Shown: positions 10,595 to 23,282, counted from the first letter of the stretch. The stretch: DNA of 64,000 bases from Maea johnstoni (GCA_963942565.1 OZ012697.1:23814970-23878969); one strand, 5' to 3'. Notes: generated by a model not told the origin, from the sequence alone. A program made the numbers and translations.

Positions 10595-11030
10595 GGCCAC
10601 TCCAATTTAATTTCTAGTCTTACAAGCTTTTTTTGGAAAAAAAAATCTGTCAGACTCCTAAGAAAAAGAAAAAAAAAGTTGACTTTGGTGTCTTATGGAC
10701 GAAAGTGGTTTGGAAATTTTAAGAATATTTATTGTAAGGGTGATTCAATCAACTACAGATATTTATCAGTGCTGTAGCAGAGCCTCAGATTTGAGGATGT
10801 ATAGCTCCCACCCTTCAGGTTGCAGGGATTTATTGATTGAAATTAATTGATTGATTTCATTTAGTTGAGAATGGGCTGTTCGAAATATCTCGCTAACAGT
10901 CCTAGTTGTCACTCTTAAAAAAAATATTAAAAATTAAAAAACCCACATTTTTCAACTATTTTTTTATTCCAAAATGGCTCATTTCCTGCCTCCTGAGCTC
11001 GTAAGACAAGTAATTAAATTGTAGTGGCCT
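10595..11030. mobile_element. MITE, ggccactccaattta family, copy 1
   Basis: Inverted ends: ggccactccaatttaatt at the left and taaattgtagtggcc at the right, extending into cttacaagct/agctcgtaag. Flanked by taa on both sides. A longer copy is at 50161-50635. No coding capacity. Confidence 0.75.
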
Positions 11031-12902
11031 AATAGAGTTAAAACACATTATTCAATTTCAAGTAGTAAGCATTTTCTCCCTTATTATCTAACATCTACTT
11101 GCCCAAATGCATGTGTAACTGCTACATGCATGTTTTAGATGAGATTTTCTCTCAGCTTACTCAGGGATAACACAATCCCAGCCCTACTACAAGGCAAAGG
11201 CAAAGATATTTCCCTTTATATCTTTTAATACCTGAAAAATAAACCAACTCATACTGAATCTACGGTACTCTGATATAGTTCTAAAAAATGCTCACAAGGT
11301 GGCTACAGTGAGATCTTTCCAATTTCCTTGGTTCTAGCTGATCAGAATGACCACCCTTGGCGCCATCTATAATCAGCCACAAAAACTAACACCTAGGTGT
11401 TAAGCAAAAAGATAAAAGAGTAGTAAAGAGAAAAGCATAGGTATTTAGGTAGGAGGTAGCCTAGGGTGTCTTATCTGTCACATCACAGGCTTCAATATGT
11501 GAGACAGGCTAAATGATCCAATACCTATTGTTAAAGGACAATTCCACCATGTATAAAACATAGGCCCAAATAGTTGCTTATGGTATTCTCTACTTGATTC
11601 CAAGTTCCCACCAGTGCCAACCTTCATACAAGAAGTATATTGCATTTAAACCACTGCCTGATAGACACAAAATAGAAGCACTGGGGGCGGCCATCTTAGC
11701 CAGTTAATAGCCTCTAAGCAGGCTGCTGGTGCAACTATTAGTCATTAGCAGTAAGATAACTGCTAGTGACTTAGTTGCCCCCAAGAAAAGGATGCAAATA
11801 GTTTTGAAAACCATCTAAGCCCTGTCTTGTTGGTATTCATTGGGTAGCTCCCATTAAGTACTCTCAGATTAGTACCCGTTTGCCAGGGTTTCAGTAATTT
11901 TTCAGCATTTCTGCATCATTTTGTAGTGGTAAAATTAGCCACCAACTGCACAAGGGTTAAACTTAAAGTTCTCAGAAAGCATAGCCAATAAACCTTATAC
12001 ACAGCTCCAGTATTTATTGTGGTGAGACAGATTTCATTTAATGTATGATACACTTTACTGATCAAGGTCTTCATTACTAATATGAAAGCTTATATGATGA
12101 CAAATTTAGAACATTATGTCGTTAATTGGCCATTATAAATGCTACGCTCCAGGACTGATTGTGTATGCCCAGGTCTCATATACTTAGACACCCTTGGCCT
12201 TGTTATTCCAAGGTTCAAACACTGCTTTGACTGTTGCAACACAAACCGCCTGGTAACAAAATTGGTTTCTATCCTTTACATTATACCCCCATTTTAGCTT
12301 GATTTCTTCACAAATAATATCAACAAATAATAAATATCAATATTTTCAGCAATGAAATATTTTTCCTCCACCAAACAATTAAGCCTTTCTAAAGATCTGT
12401 AGAGGTTGTGGCATAAAATCACTAAACGACGAGTTGCATTGAAATTCAAAAATTCTGTTTATTTAAAATCTTTTTGTTAAGAACTTTATAATAAATAGAA
12501 TCAGTTAAAAATCTCAAGAGTAATACTTAACAATTTTCACATATCTAACAACCAATTTTCCATGGTATAACTCAAACATTTCCTATCTTAATTCATTACA
12601 ACAATCTTTTTTTATTAGTTTGTCCTTCAACAGTAAATAGTTCACTTCTTCTCTCTGAATCCCAACGTTCAGCTACCATATTCCTTCATGTGATTGGTAT
12701 AACCAGGAATGTTCATTAAATCATTTAATGACCATTCCTGGTATAACTAATCCTTCCCAAGGACAAAACAGAGATAGATGAAAACATTTAGGACGTCATT
12801 TAATTAAAAGCATCTCTGGAAAATACCTAAAAGAAACACTGAAATAGGAGCCCAACCGACAATACTCCTTTTAACATAGGTGATTGTCCTTCAGCTGTGT
12901 GA
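11031..12902. other. Non-coding, with degraded MITE remains
   Basis: No gene seen. Around 11790-11965 is a reversed copy of the ttaaccctt MITE family (gttttgaaaaccatctaa...gcacaagggtta). At 12690-12750 there is an imperfect ~29-bp inverted repeat around ggaatgttcattaaat. Confidence 0.5.
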
Positions 12903-13144
12903 TCACATTGGAGATAGCAAACAAGAGTAGCCAGTGGTACAAAGGTCAGTATAACACTCAACACTGCCTGCATACATTGGGGATTGTAAACAAAACATGA
13001 CAGGATAAGCAGTGATAAGAAGTGGGTTAGGCGGTGTGTTAGGTTTGTGTTCCATACATAGACGAGTCAACCACTCCAGCTTGAGCTCAGCTCGTCTGGC
13101 TTCAGTAATCTCGCCTCTCAAGTTTGCGAGTGGCGAATGCATCT
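12903..13144 (-). CDS. Possible exon of an unidentified gene
   Basis: An acceptor-like TTCTACTAG at 13145-13153 precedes an open frame reading MHSPLANLRGEITEARRAEL and onward, a charged helix-like stretch. The frame stays open to a stop at 12903-12905, but only its first ~35 residues look protein-like. No donor, domain or homologue is recognised. Confidence 0.25.
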
Positions 13145-13676
13145 CTAGTAGAATTAATAAGACAATAAAGTGAGTAACTTTTATTCCATTGTTAATCAAG
13201 TCAGCAGTATCTTTTGAATATGAACCAGGCAACAAGGGTTCCTACCATTCACATGAAAACTTTTTTTCTGGATGAGGTTTGGTATACATAAATATATTTT
13301 ACAATATGTACATACAAACTCGCCACAACATAGCTTATCATCAAGAAATCTCTAAATCATAAAATCTTAAAATTCAGGCAGAATTCCTTAAAATGAACCA
13401 ATGATCAATTTAACATAATTACACAATAAGTTTCATCTTTAAAACCATTTGTATATGGAGTGTACTCATGATGTGAAACATATGGACAAATCTTGAGAGT
13501 AAACTGAAAAGTATTGAGAATGTAAGTTTTAACAGTCCCTCTAGAGATATTTTACATATGGCACTCTTTTTGATGAGCAATTTCCAAGATGCCAGACGTT
13601 ATATGTGCACTCCAGGTGCAAATGGAGAATTTGAATTTCTGGTGCTGAAATTTTATCATCACAACACATATAGATC

Positions 13677-14035
13677 CAGGGCTCAACATTAAGAAAAAAC
13701 TTCATAAGCCCAGCAGGGCTAGTTACCAAAACTTTTACTAGCCCTGAAATATTTTTGCTAGCCCTGATGTTAATGACAACTCTTCTCAAACAGTGACCTC
13801 TGTTGATATCATAACCTCTGTTGATAACATGAAAAGAACACAGTGTATTGTGGTAAATTGAGGTAAATTATCATCCAGGTATGCAGAGCCAAAGGTGGGC
13901 TTCATAATTTTTAAGCGCTGATATTCTAATTCTATCTAGTCCCTCAGGGCTACTCACAGGTGGAATTTACTAGCCCTGACATTCAATAACTAGCCCGGGG
14001 CGCCGCTACGGGGCTAGCCTTAACGTCGAGCCCTG
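13677..14035. mobile_element. hAT-like MITE with 5-bp target duplication, cagggctc family
   Basis: Inverted ends cagggctcaacattaag and cttaacgtcgagccctg, flanked by agatc at 13672-13676 and 14036-14040. CAGGG ends with a 5-bp duplication fit the hAT5-type group (inferred). A diverged copy is at about 18775-19095. Confidence 0.75.
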
Positions 14036-14040
14036 AGATC

Positions 14041-15030
14041 ATAAATACTGCAAGCCAGAGATGACTCTAGATGACTTGATGCAGCTCCCAGAAATGGAAT
14101 CTTACTCTCTTTCTGATTGGTTAAATACCTGTTTGATCAGTATCAATGCATAATGATCCCTATCATATTTCTTTATATTTCATACAAGTGACTAGTAATC
14201 CCTCATACTAACAATCAAAATTGTTTAATATATTCCGAGCCTTTTGGGAGTTGCTGGGATTTATTTACATATATACATCATCATCATACATAATTTACAT
14301 CTACTACAATGATTTGATTTTCATTGTGGGCCTCAATATTACTACAGTATGTATTTTTCCTCAAGGCTTTCCCATTTGAATAATAAGATAGAAGGTGCCA
14401 CTTTAATGTTAAATTAAATCCTATTAAGAGATGTTATTATGCATATTATATACATTCATATTCATTTGAAGATGTTTGTTAGGTGTTACAGGGCATTTGT
14501 GTTAAAATAATAATCAAATAGTAATGATAACAACAACAATACTGAAACTGGCTGTAGCGACCACATGTGAAGGAGCATTATATGGGTTTACCTGGCAGAC
14601 TGAAACGAATGTGCCACTTAAGCTTCATTACCATATATGGCAACAATAATTGGTTACTGGTGGACCGATTATGTGCCAGTCTCTGCTAAGCGAGTGCTTA
14701 CAACAATAGCTTTTCTTCGCACCTCGCTATTGTACATAGCAGTCTGAGCTAATTACAATATTAAAGGGGTTTTATAGACATTTTCCAGTGCAAGTACCAT
14801 TAACAAGTACTTGTTCCAGGATCGAGTAGTATTGAAATCAGCATGCCGACTCGAACAAGAATGGAAGATTCGAATCAGGGGTGATCTGTAGGTCTCATAC
14901 CAGTCCTACTTATATCTTCTTTGAGCTGCTGTGAGCATTATTGTGTTAAAATATCAATTCATGAATAAAGGATGAATTCAGTCATAATTTGAATAGGTTG
15001 GAGGTTTGGGTTTTGAAGAACATTTCTCCC
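14041..15030. other. Non-coding
   Basis: AT-rich sequence with short (at)n and (aat)n tracts. No gene or clear repeat boundary seen. Confidence 0.4.
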
Positions 15031-15034
15031 TTAA

Positions 15035-16277
15035 AGTGTAACTCCACCTTCAAAATTAAAAAAGATATGTTGTAGAGCTCAATGTCACCTTTCTCAGGAC
15101 ACCTTGATTATAATTGTACTCCGCAAATTGACTGAGATATTCAAGTTTGTATCTTGCAAAATGCAGCAAATTCACTGCCTCAGCTGGTTCATGGGGGCAC
15201 CATCTTGGAGCTTATCAGAGACAGGAAGTGACATCATACTGCTACATGCAGGCTGGAGCTCTGGAGCTCTCCAGAACTGAATACACTAGCACATGCTCTT
15301 ATAAGTATATGATTTGCAAAGAGGAAAGTGGTGTATCAGACAACAAACAGAGGCACTGTGTCTCAGTGTGTACCTGTCTATTCTAGAGGTATACCAGGTT
15401 CTGTTTGGCAAAAGCAATGAGGGAAAGAGACCTGTAGTAAAAGGGTTATGGATGAGCTTTAGGGCTCAAGAAATTCTACCTGTTTATAAAATAGACTGGC
15501 ATTTACTATTTCCTACAATGTTCAGACACTGTAATCTTGTGATGAAAGATTTCAATTTGTAAGCTGTGAGTGTATTGTCAGCGTTAGCCTCTAAGGAATT
15601 AGCTGCAATACACATTATTATCAAAGATTTTAATGTACTCTGGTATCCTAAGCTTTATACCCAGGAGGTTAACTGCAATACACATCCCCTGGGCACAGCT
15701 ACTACAAATTGCAGTCAGGCTAGTTACTGTTAGGAGCAAAAGCAAATGAATTACAATTATGAAACCAGAAAGCCAAGAAACCACCTACTAATTGTACTGT
15801 AATATAATAGCTATTAACTTGATTACTCATTTACAACAGGTAAAGGATTTTATTCATTTAAGCAGAGACATTTGTGGGGACAACATCTATGTGTGTGCCT
15901 CATTCTTAGTGGATTTACAGGCAGATATGGAAAACCTCCTTTTCTAGAATCATTGTTGCATCCAAAAGCTTGACAATTCACCATCTTTGTGCTCTGGTTT
16001 GGAGCTGTCACCTGGAGCTAGCTTCTAAGCTCCTTCTCTTAGCTGTCATATCTCACTGACTGAGCCTCTGAGGATGTCACAGCACTGCATCACACGCATC
16101 TAATTAGCATCACTAATTAGGGTCCCTCTACACAAACATGGCAGCCCCCATAAAGCTACCTTTAAAGGGTATTATCTCAGTTTATGTTCTGAGTACAATT
16201 GTAATCAAGGTGTCCTATGAAAGGTGAGATTGAGCTCTACAACATATCTTTTTTAATTTTGAAGGTGGAGTTACACT
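15035..16277. mobile_element. TTAA-flanked foldback element
   Basis: Inverted ends of at least 110 bp start agtgtaactccaccttcaaa at 15035 and end with its reverse complement at 16277. TTAA flanks both sides (15031-15034 and 16278-16281). The arms match through the shared gttgtagagctca and caccttgatta motifs, and inner parts show weaker inverted similarity. Small ORFs inside do not look like transposase. TTAA targets are used by piggyBac and Kolobok elements; which one is not decided here. Confidence 0.75.
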
Positions 16278-16429
16278 TTAAATAAATATCTCCTAAATAT
16301 GCTTTTGTCAGAGAGACTGCAACAAAATTGTCAGGGCTCTCTCTTGGTGCTACTGGTATGAATGCTTTAACCCATTCCTCTAGAAATTGTCATCTGGATC
16401 TATGATCATTTTTGACAATATGTTGGAAT

Positions 16430-16925
16430 CAAGAAGAATGGCTTCACAAAATATTGGATTGAGATTGTTGGTAGTGTTCTGATGAACATTTTGCAATCAA
16501 ATATATTTTCCCAACAATGCTTTTACAAAAAATTCCATACACCGTACAGGTCAAAGCATCTCTGTATGTTTATAACAGTGGTCTACAAATAAGCAATAAC
16601 AATGGAAATTGATGAATTGACTTGAACACAAAACATTTAATTGGAAGAGAATCTTGGTAGTGTTTCTCAATAAAATACATTTTTCAAACAATGCTCTCCC
16701 AAGAAATTACAAATACCATATATGCTAAAACATCTCCATATGTTTTCACTAGTGGTCTACAAGCACTAACAATGGAAGTTAATGAATTGACTTCACAAAA
16801 TATTTGAAAGAGATTAATGGTAGTGTTCTGATGAACATTTCTCAACTAAATACATTTTCCCAACAATGTTTTCCCAAGAAATAACATGAACCGTCTATGC
16901 CAAAACATCTACATATGTTTTCAAT
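16430..16925. repeat. Three diverged ~170-bp tandem units
   Basis: Units share gacttcacaaaatatttg, tagtgttctgatgaacattt, cccaacaatgct and aaacatctccatatgtttt, spaced roughly 170-177 bp apart. Confidence 0.65.
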
Positions 16926-16964
16926 ATTAGATTACACTAATATTGGTACATGTTGAATAGCTTT

Positions 16965-17156
16965 TTATCCCTTTCCTGCCCTCAGAAGGAACTTGACGGG
17001 TGTGAGAATTGTATCCATGACCATATGAAAGCTTGATCTTCGTCGTTTCTGGGCAGGGCTTGCGATGGCCGGAGAGTTTGGACGCGCCATTTGTTGGAGC
17101 TTCATTTCCTGTTCCAGTTCTTGCTGGTGCACAACATGCCGGTCAAGATTGTGGAC
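16965..17156 (-). CDS. Terminal exon, possibly of the MAJIN-like gene
   Basis: A strong acceptor (gcgactttcag) lies at 17157-17158, and the frame is open in only one phase (phase 0) down to TAA at 16965. It encodes 63 residues: an acidic/Gln-rich helix (HQQELEQEMKLQQM), a Ser/Pro stretch, a basic cluster (QKRRRSS), then a modest hydrophobic tail (MVMDTILTPVKFLLR). The upstream MAJIN-like exon at 21808-22431 on the same strand can end in phase 0, so the two could join, giving a basic region and a weakly hydrophobic C-terminus. This linkage is inference. It could equally be the last exon of another gene. The longer plus-strand ORFs at 17033-17384 lie antisense to it. Confidence 0.5.
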   Translation of the reverse strand, partial: VHNLDRHVVHQQELEQEMKLQQMARPNSPAIASPAQKRRRSSFHMVMDTILTPVKFLLRAGKG

Positions 17157-17826
17157 CTGAAAGTCGCAAACAGAGAAAATCTGAAAAAAGTCATGTGTAT
17201 ATGTGTGTGTATAAATAACCGCTTTGAAGATATAGAGGTGTTTAAATTGGGAAGATATATTTGGAGAGAAGGCCAGTCAAATTTGATTTTTGGTCTTACA
17301 GAATGGCCGACCGATTTTTGGGTAAATTTTAAAAAATCAACATTCCAGAATTACCTTAAAAAAATTATTTTCGCGCCAATGTAATTCAAACGACCCTTTA
17401 TACCTACTCACCTGCAAAAAGGCCTCGGTTTTTACGTTTTCAGGCCAATATATTCAAAATACATAATAAACCGGAACCATTTTGGCACTGCCCCGCTGTC
17501 CTCGCACCCATAATGCATTGCCCACATACCAAGAATTTTGGACTTAAAAAAAAAAAAAAAATTTTGACTGTGACTTTTTTGGAGCAAAAAAATCTGTAAG
17601 TCCGAAAATGAACTTGGAATGGTCTAAACTATACTTCTGATGTTTTCAATAATTAGTTCGAGAAAAAATCATGCAGATGGTAAAATTATTATAGTTCTTC
17701 TCATTACACAAACATGTTGTTGCACTTGGGAGACGTCAGTGTATACAGGCATAACTATACAATGCTGCCACCTATTGAGTGTTATTAGAACTATGTTGAA
17801 CTGGGTGTTGGCATTCTAATCTTCTT

Positions 17827-17995
17827 CAGGGTCTGACACTTAGATTTCAGGCCAGGCGCCCGAAAAGATATTTTGCTAATAATATGTGGTCAAAAACCTG
17901 ATTTCTGGTTATTATACATACTATTTTAGGCCCCTAGTCTGAAAAATCTAGGAGCCCACAGCAAAATCTAGGGCCCCTGGGAAAGTTGAACCCTG
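17827..17995 (-). mobile_element. hAT-like MITE, cagggttcaac family, copy A
   Basis: 169 bp with ends cagggtctgac and gttgaaccctg. Same family as 22683-22857 and 58010-58193, in the opposite orientation. Flanked by cttctt on both sides. Confidence 0.8.
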
Positions 17996-18365
17996 CTTCT
18001 TATCTGAGATCAGGTTCCTGATCTAGAACTTTTCAAAAGGCTAGTAAAAATGAATCATATATGTCATTTGACATTGTTGATTACTGTTGTTTTATTATGA
18101 TATTGTTTTGTGTGTGTGTGAAATTTTAATGGGTAAATAATCAAAGAGAGCGGGACAAAATTAAAAAGACAATCAAATAGATCACAGACTTGTAAACTAT
18201 CAAACAAATGATATCCGTCATGATATCAATTTCATCAGTCTGTTAAGTCAGTGCTTTCAAGAGAAAATTAGAGCTTGAATTGAATATTACACTTTATTAA
18301 GATTGAAACATACTTCTATTTGCTGGATGTTCTAGCATTAAAATATCACTGATTTTAAAATTGAA

Positions 18366-18400
18366 ATGCTCTCTCTCTCTTTCTCTCACACACACACACT
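18366..18400. repeat. (CT)n/(CA)n microsatellite
   Basis: A short ctctctctct tract followed by cacacacaca. Confidence 0.8.
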
Positions 18401-18771
18401 ATCTGTATATGGAAATTTAGAACTCAAGAGAGCTTCATATTTTACTATTTTAATTTCTGGGCAATGCAAGCATTCTTTAATATATCCAAGTGGTATTAAA
18501 TTCTCTAATAAATTCAATCACTTGATTACTAGTATTTCATAAATCACTTCTTAATACCTGCCCAGGCAGGTCATTACCCACTTCTTTAACAGCAGTATCC
18601 CATTATCTAAGCAACTATTTTTTACTTATATTTACAATAGTTAGACGACAATCTATTGAATGCAGATCTTATACTGTATTGTGACTATTGTCTCACACTG
18701 GGAAAGTCAAAAGTATATAATACAAAATAGAGCAACTTTTAAAACAATTAAGGAATATTATTAAATGGAGG

Positions 18772-19095
18772 CAGGGCTCAACATTCCTGCTAGGCTGATA
18801 GTAATTAAATGTCAGGGCCAGTAAATAATAATTGTGACTGTGAGTAGCCCAAAAGGGCTAGATAAAATTAAAATATCATCGATTAAAGAAACATTATTTT
18901 TTATGTAATCAATGGAGGCTGGGGTAGGTCTCCGATTGACAAATTTTGTCAATTGATATGGGGAAAATGTGTTACATTGTGTGCACTCTGTCATTAATTT
19001 TCAGGGCAGGCAAAAATATCTCTGAGGTAACTACTAACTAGCATTGCTCAGCTAATGTAATTTTTTTTTATTAAAGTTAAGTCCTGGGATGGTCC
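18772..19095. mobile_element. Diverged copy of cagggctc MITE
   Basis: Left end cagggctcaacatt and internal gtgagtagccc...gggctagata match 13677-14035. The right end is eroded (ttaaagttaagtcctggg). Confidence 0.5.
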
Positions 19096-19130
19096 AAGTC
19101 ATAATTGTAGGATGATTGAAGTGTTATTAC

Positions 19131-19529
19131 TAGGGATCGTCCGATTAATCGGACATACCGATTGATCGCTCATTCAACCTCTGATTTTGATGATCGATTG
19201 CAATTTCATAAAATCGATTATTTTAAAAGTTTTCTGAAAAAATAAATTGTATCTAGAAACAGCCTTTTGTTTAAGTGAGAGACACCACTTAAGCCTGCAC
19301 AATCTTAATTAATATCAAGCAGTACTGTAACAAGTAAAACTAAGGGGTTCAAGGGGTATTTAAAGAGAGTTAGATTAGCTACTTTACCAAAATGGATCCA
19401 AGAACCCTTGAACAAGCCAAGACTACCAAAGGAAAACTGCGCATATACAACTTCGATTATTAATCGATCATCGGTCGTTCAGATGGACCGATGATCGATC
19501 TTGAAAATTGTGACTGATTCCGAACACTA
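19131..19529. mobile_element. hAT MITE, tagggatcgtccgatt family
   Basis: 399 bp flanked by the perfect 8-bp duplication gttattac (19123-19130 and 19530-19537). Ends tagggatcgtccgatta and gactgattccgaacacta are imperfect inverted repeats. Many gatcga palindromes lie inside. No ORF. Confidence 0.85.
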
Positions 19530-19537
19530 GTTATTAC

Positions 19538-20380
19538 CATGTTAAACACAGAAAAGACTCTTAGAGTCTTTTGGGCAATTAAAGGATAAGATCAAATTCA
19601 CACTCCCCTGGAAATGAGTTGAAAATACTTCTGAAAATAAGTTGATCAATAGGGCTACGAAAACCTGGAAAGTAGAAGCCACTGAAACTTAAGGGAACCC
19701 TACTAAAGTAACATGCATCGTAAACATTTATGTGAGTTTCTGATTTTAATGGAAACAGGTGGTGGGAAAATCATTGTGATTAATAGTCCTAGCTCTTTAT
19801 AACAATGAAACCTGAGAAAATATACTTTAAATACAAAGTTCTTTATCATTAAGGATACACTTTCTCATAAAAATGATATGTCTTTAGAGAACACTTACCA
19901 TGATTGTGGGTTTTGCAACATTACAAAGATGAAAATAAAATAAGTCAACAAATTATAGATTGGCACACTTTATTCTATAAAGCACTCAAAATGCAGTCCT
20001 TCATGGGAATTTTTTCAATGCTTGAGAAGTTGAGATTTTAATGGTTAATAAACACATTCATGCATAAGTCCTTCCTGGCATTGAAGTCTGAATTGATAAC
20101 ATAACAGGCTGCTTTTGGTCAGTGTGAGCATTAAGGAGTCAAATCAAATGAAGAATTAGCCATTGAGATGTCTAACCCAGGTGCACTCCATTAGAAAACC
20201 AACCGATTATTACAGTCAGAAAGTAGATAGAACTGAAAATTCATAGAATATTAATAACGTGAGACTAATGTCACTATTTAAAGCTTTAAGTTGAACCCTG
20301 CAAACATGAAAGTAAATATACATATATACCTTTTCAATTCATTGTAACTAGTGTAAAGGGTTCAAACAAAATTACAAACA
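19538..20380. other. Non-coding
   Basis: AT-rich. No gene, RNA or clear repeat seen. It would be intron if the MAJIN-like exons join to the exon at 16965-17156. Confidence 0.35.
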
Positions 20381-20388
20381 CTTAAAAG

Positions 20389-20829
20389 TAGGGATGGGGA
20401 TCGTTGAGAATTCTACGGTTCGGTTCTCGGTTTTGCTTCTACGGTTCGGTTTTATAACGGTTTCCTAAACGGTTTATTAATGACATTTCTTGGATACGAA
20501 ACTACGCAATGGAAGGCGTGGCTGAACTTGCCTGAACTGGAAAGTTCCTATATACTAGCTCCCTGGCCACTTTCTCTACGCTCAGAAGGCTTCTGAGCAG
20601 TAAAAGTGGGCAGGGTACCAGACTTGAGAGATTTTGAAATGGCTGTTTGATCGTCGCGCTTGGCAGACATTGTGAGGCCAGCGAGGAGGTAAGTGCTGAC
20701 AGTTTTATTATGCCTCCAGGAACCCTGTGCATGCATAGAAAACCGAACCGTGTAGAGGGAGGTCCGGTTTTTGACTGGTTAACCGCAATGCTCAGGCCGC
20801 TATCACATATGAACCGGTCCCCATCCCTA
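20389..20829. mobile_element. hAT MITE, tagggatgggga family
   Basis: 441 bp flanked by the perfect 8-bp duplication cttaaaag (20381-20388 and 20830-20837). Inverted ends tagggatggggat and ggtccccatcccta, with repeated cggttcggtt motifs just inside. ORFs here are chance. Confidence 0.9.
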
Positions 20830-21116
20830 CTTAAAAGCTTTCAAGACCCTTGATCATCCTTCCAACTCACTTAACCCATTCATACCCGTATCAGCCAAAA
20901 CTGCTACTAGTCAAGTAGATCTCCAGGTATGAAAGGGTTAAACTATTTGTATCTACTGTTCACACATGGTCTGACAACGGGGAGCGAAACTGAAGTGAAA
21001 TACAAAAAATATTTGAATAGGAATTGTTTAACTCAAATAATTCAAAATATTGCATTTAATTTTCATATTTCCATGTGTCAGACTAGAGCTTGATCATGAT
21101 GTGGATGGGTTGATAA

Positions 21117-21374
21117 GGTTTAAAAAAAAGTTGTTTGTTTCCAGCAACCCGACCCTAACAAGTTTTTGCTCAAAAAAAAACATACTCAAAAGTTTTTTTC
21201 ACCCTTTGAACTCCCAATCAACATAGATACAGGATAAGAACATTGCATTAAAACTAAATCTACTATGAAACATGCTTTTTTGAAAAAAAAATTATCCCCC
21301 CAATTTCTTTTACCTACCAACCTACCCTATTATTTTTTTGATTGTTACAGGAAACAAACACTTTTTTACGAGGC
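21117..21374. mobile_element. MITE, ggcctaaaaaa family
   Basis: Matches 43512-43882, 49019-49239 and 56152-56388. It starts taaaaaaaagttgtttgtttcc and ends with the inverted gttacaggaaacaaacac. No coding capacity. Confidence 0.6.
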
Positions 21375-21807
21375 ATAAATATATATATCAAACGAGCAAA
21401 AGCAGGTGGGAGCTGTCCAATTATAAAAAGAATACTCTAACCACCCCATGCCTGGCTAATTAGGCAATATTTCTCAAATTAAAACTTCATGAAAAATATT
21501 TAAAGGAGAAATGTTCTTAAGAAAGCAAATCTACTTTAAATATTTAAGCAGTTTTTGCTTTATTTCAAATCAATTTTCAAAAGTAGTACAGTTCAAGTTT
21601 TAAGATAAATGGACAATCACAGAATACCTAGATACTCAAACATCTTGTTAAAGCAACAGCAAGTAAATTAGAAATGTTAGTCACTAACGTAAACACTCAG
21701 AACAAAAAGTCAACAAGTATGAGAAAATTGTGAGTCAAAAAAGTCAAGCTCAAAACCAGCATGAAATATTTGTAGTATTAGAACTCATCAATTAATCAAG
21801 TGTTCAC

Positions 21808-22431
21808 CTTTCTAATCTTTGTTCTGTTATCTATTGACTGACTGCTAGGTTTCCTAGGAGATAAACCGATGTGTCTAGCTCTGGACCTTGTTAGGGGTTG
21901 TGGATCATCTGTAACTTCTTCCTGGAGTCTTCTCTTAGAGGGTCTGAGAGACCTTTGGGTTGATGCTGCATTCTCCTCATCATCATCAGACTTCTTGCTT
22001 TTCGTTCTCGATGTGACCACTTTCACAACACTGACACCATCCTCAGTTTCTTTACCTTTTGCACTGGGAGTTTTTTGCGATGATCTGGCATTATTATTGA
22101 TGTTCCTATCTTCATTGTCGAATGATACTCTAGCATTACCATTGGAGATTCTGTGTTCTTTCTCTGGAGAGCCAGCCTGATCTTCAACTCTGGCTGAAAC
22201 TGTCCGCTTACTAGATACTTCATTTGCAAAAAATAATTGTTGGTTTATTTCCTTAGGCTTGACACTGAACATGATCATATTTTCATGTAGTTTTAACTTG
22301 ACACCATTCTGTCTGAACTCTAACTTCCTGCCAGCTTTCCACAATTTCACAGAAATTCCGACCAAGAAATGTCTCGTAGCAATGGTCACTTGTTTTAGAG
22401 TAGGTCCCAGATGAATGGCAGTTTCCACAAC
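21808..22431 (-). CDS. MAJIN: MAJIN-like protein, exon 2
   Basis: The acceptor gtttttcag at 22432-22440 opens phase 0. The frame runs 208 codons to a possible donor AAAG|GTGAAC at 21808/21807, or on to a stop at 21796. After exon 1 (50 residues) it reads VVETAIHLGPTLKQVTIATR then HFLVGISVKLWKAGRKLEF. In my recollection human MAJIN has ATEHFIVFPYKSKWERVSHL followed by KFKHGEIILIPYPF, and the pattern aligns well. MAJIN binds TERB2, tethers telomeres to the inner nuclear membrane in meiotic prophase and has a basic DNA-binding middle. Here residues from about 125 on are Ser/Lys/Arg-rich and disordered (KKSDDDEENA, RPSKRRLQEE, LSPRKPSS), which fits. The usual C-terminal membrane segment is not in this exon, so a further exon is expected. 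Identification is from remembered similarity only. Confidence 0.65.
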
Positions 22432-23282
22432 CTGAAAAACATTAAATATAGGTTAACCTTAAGTAGTCATGCATCTCACATGTGTGATATCTATTGATGT
22501 TTGCTATCACTAGCAGACAGAGACAGTAGCAGTTTATATCTTCCAAGCATATTCTGAATGAGCCACAGGTCTACAAAATGATATCAGCACAATGACCACT
22601 AATGGACCTCAGGAACTTAACCCCTTTTTAAGACTGTTTTCACTTGTCTAGAGATCTTTTTAAAAGTGTCATCTGGACCTATCAGGGTTTGACTTTCCCA
22701 GGGGCATATGCCCCTAGATTTTGCTGTGGGCCCCTAGATTTTTCAGTCTAGGGGCCCAAAATAGTGTGAAAAATAACCAGAAATCCTGTTTTTGACCACT
22801 AAATGTATCGAAAGACCTTTTCGGGCCCCTAGCCTGAAATCTAAGTGTCAGACCCTGCCTATGATTGCTATACCTTTGAAAATATAAACTAGAGTAAATC
22901 ATTAATTCATGAAATATTTGAGGAGTTGCTGGTTGAGTTTAGATCAACATTTCTCCTTCAAATATTTTCTAATCTCTGCTCTGGTCACAAAGTTTAATAC
23001 CTATTATCGTAACCTATTACTCAGTACTTCATTATCATCGTTTACATGGTTCAGTCAAAATATGACAAAGTGCTATAATATATTGGTGACATTGCTAGTT
23101 TATGAGAATTTTCATAACACTAAGACAAGCACATGTGTAACTCGAGAAAGGCCTTTTTGTGATGAATACACTTTGAGTATATTTCAGGCAGGTGAAATGT
23201 TGATCAAAAATGGAATCACAAATCATTAATCAATGCTGAAATGCCTGAATTAGTGTCAGTGAATAATTGAATGAAAAAGCAC
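22432..23282 (-). other. Intron between MAJIN-like exons 1 and 2
   Basis: About 850 bp bounded by GTGCTT at 23282 and TTTTTCAG at 22432. It contains the hAT-like MITE at 22683-22857. Confidence 0.6.
22683..22857 (+). mobile_element. hAT-like MITE, cagggttcaac family, copy B
   Basis: 175 bp, ends cagggtttgac and gtcagaccctg, flanked by cctat at 22678-22682 and 22858-22862. Internal palindromic 'ggcccctag' motifs recur. Confidence 0.85.

Noticed and set aside
17033-17384. Plus-strand ORFs of 61 and 97 residues
   Set aside because: They are antisense to the spliced minus-strand exon at 16965-17156, which has a proper acceptor and a better amino-acid mix.
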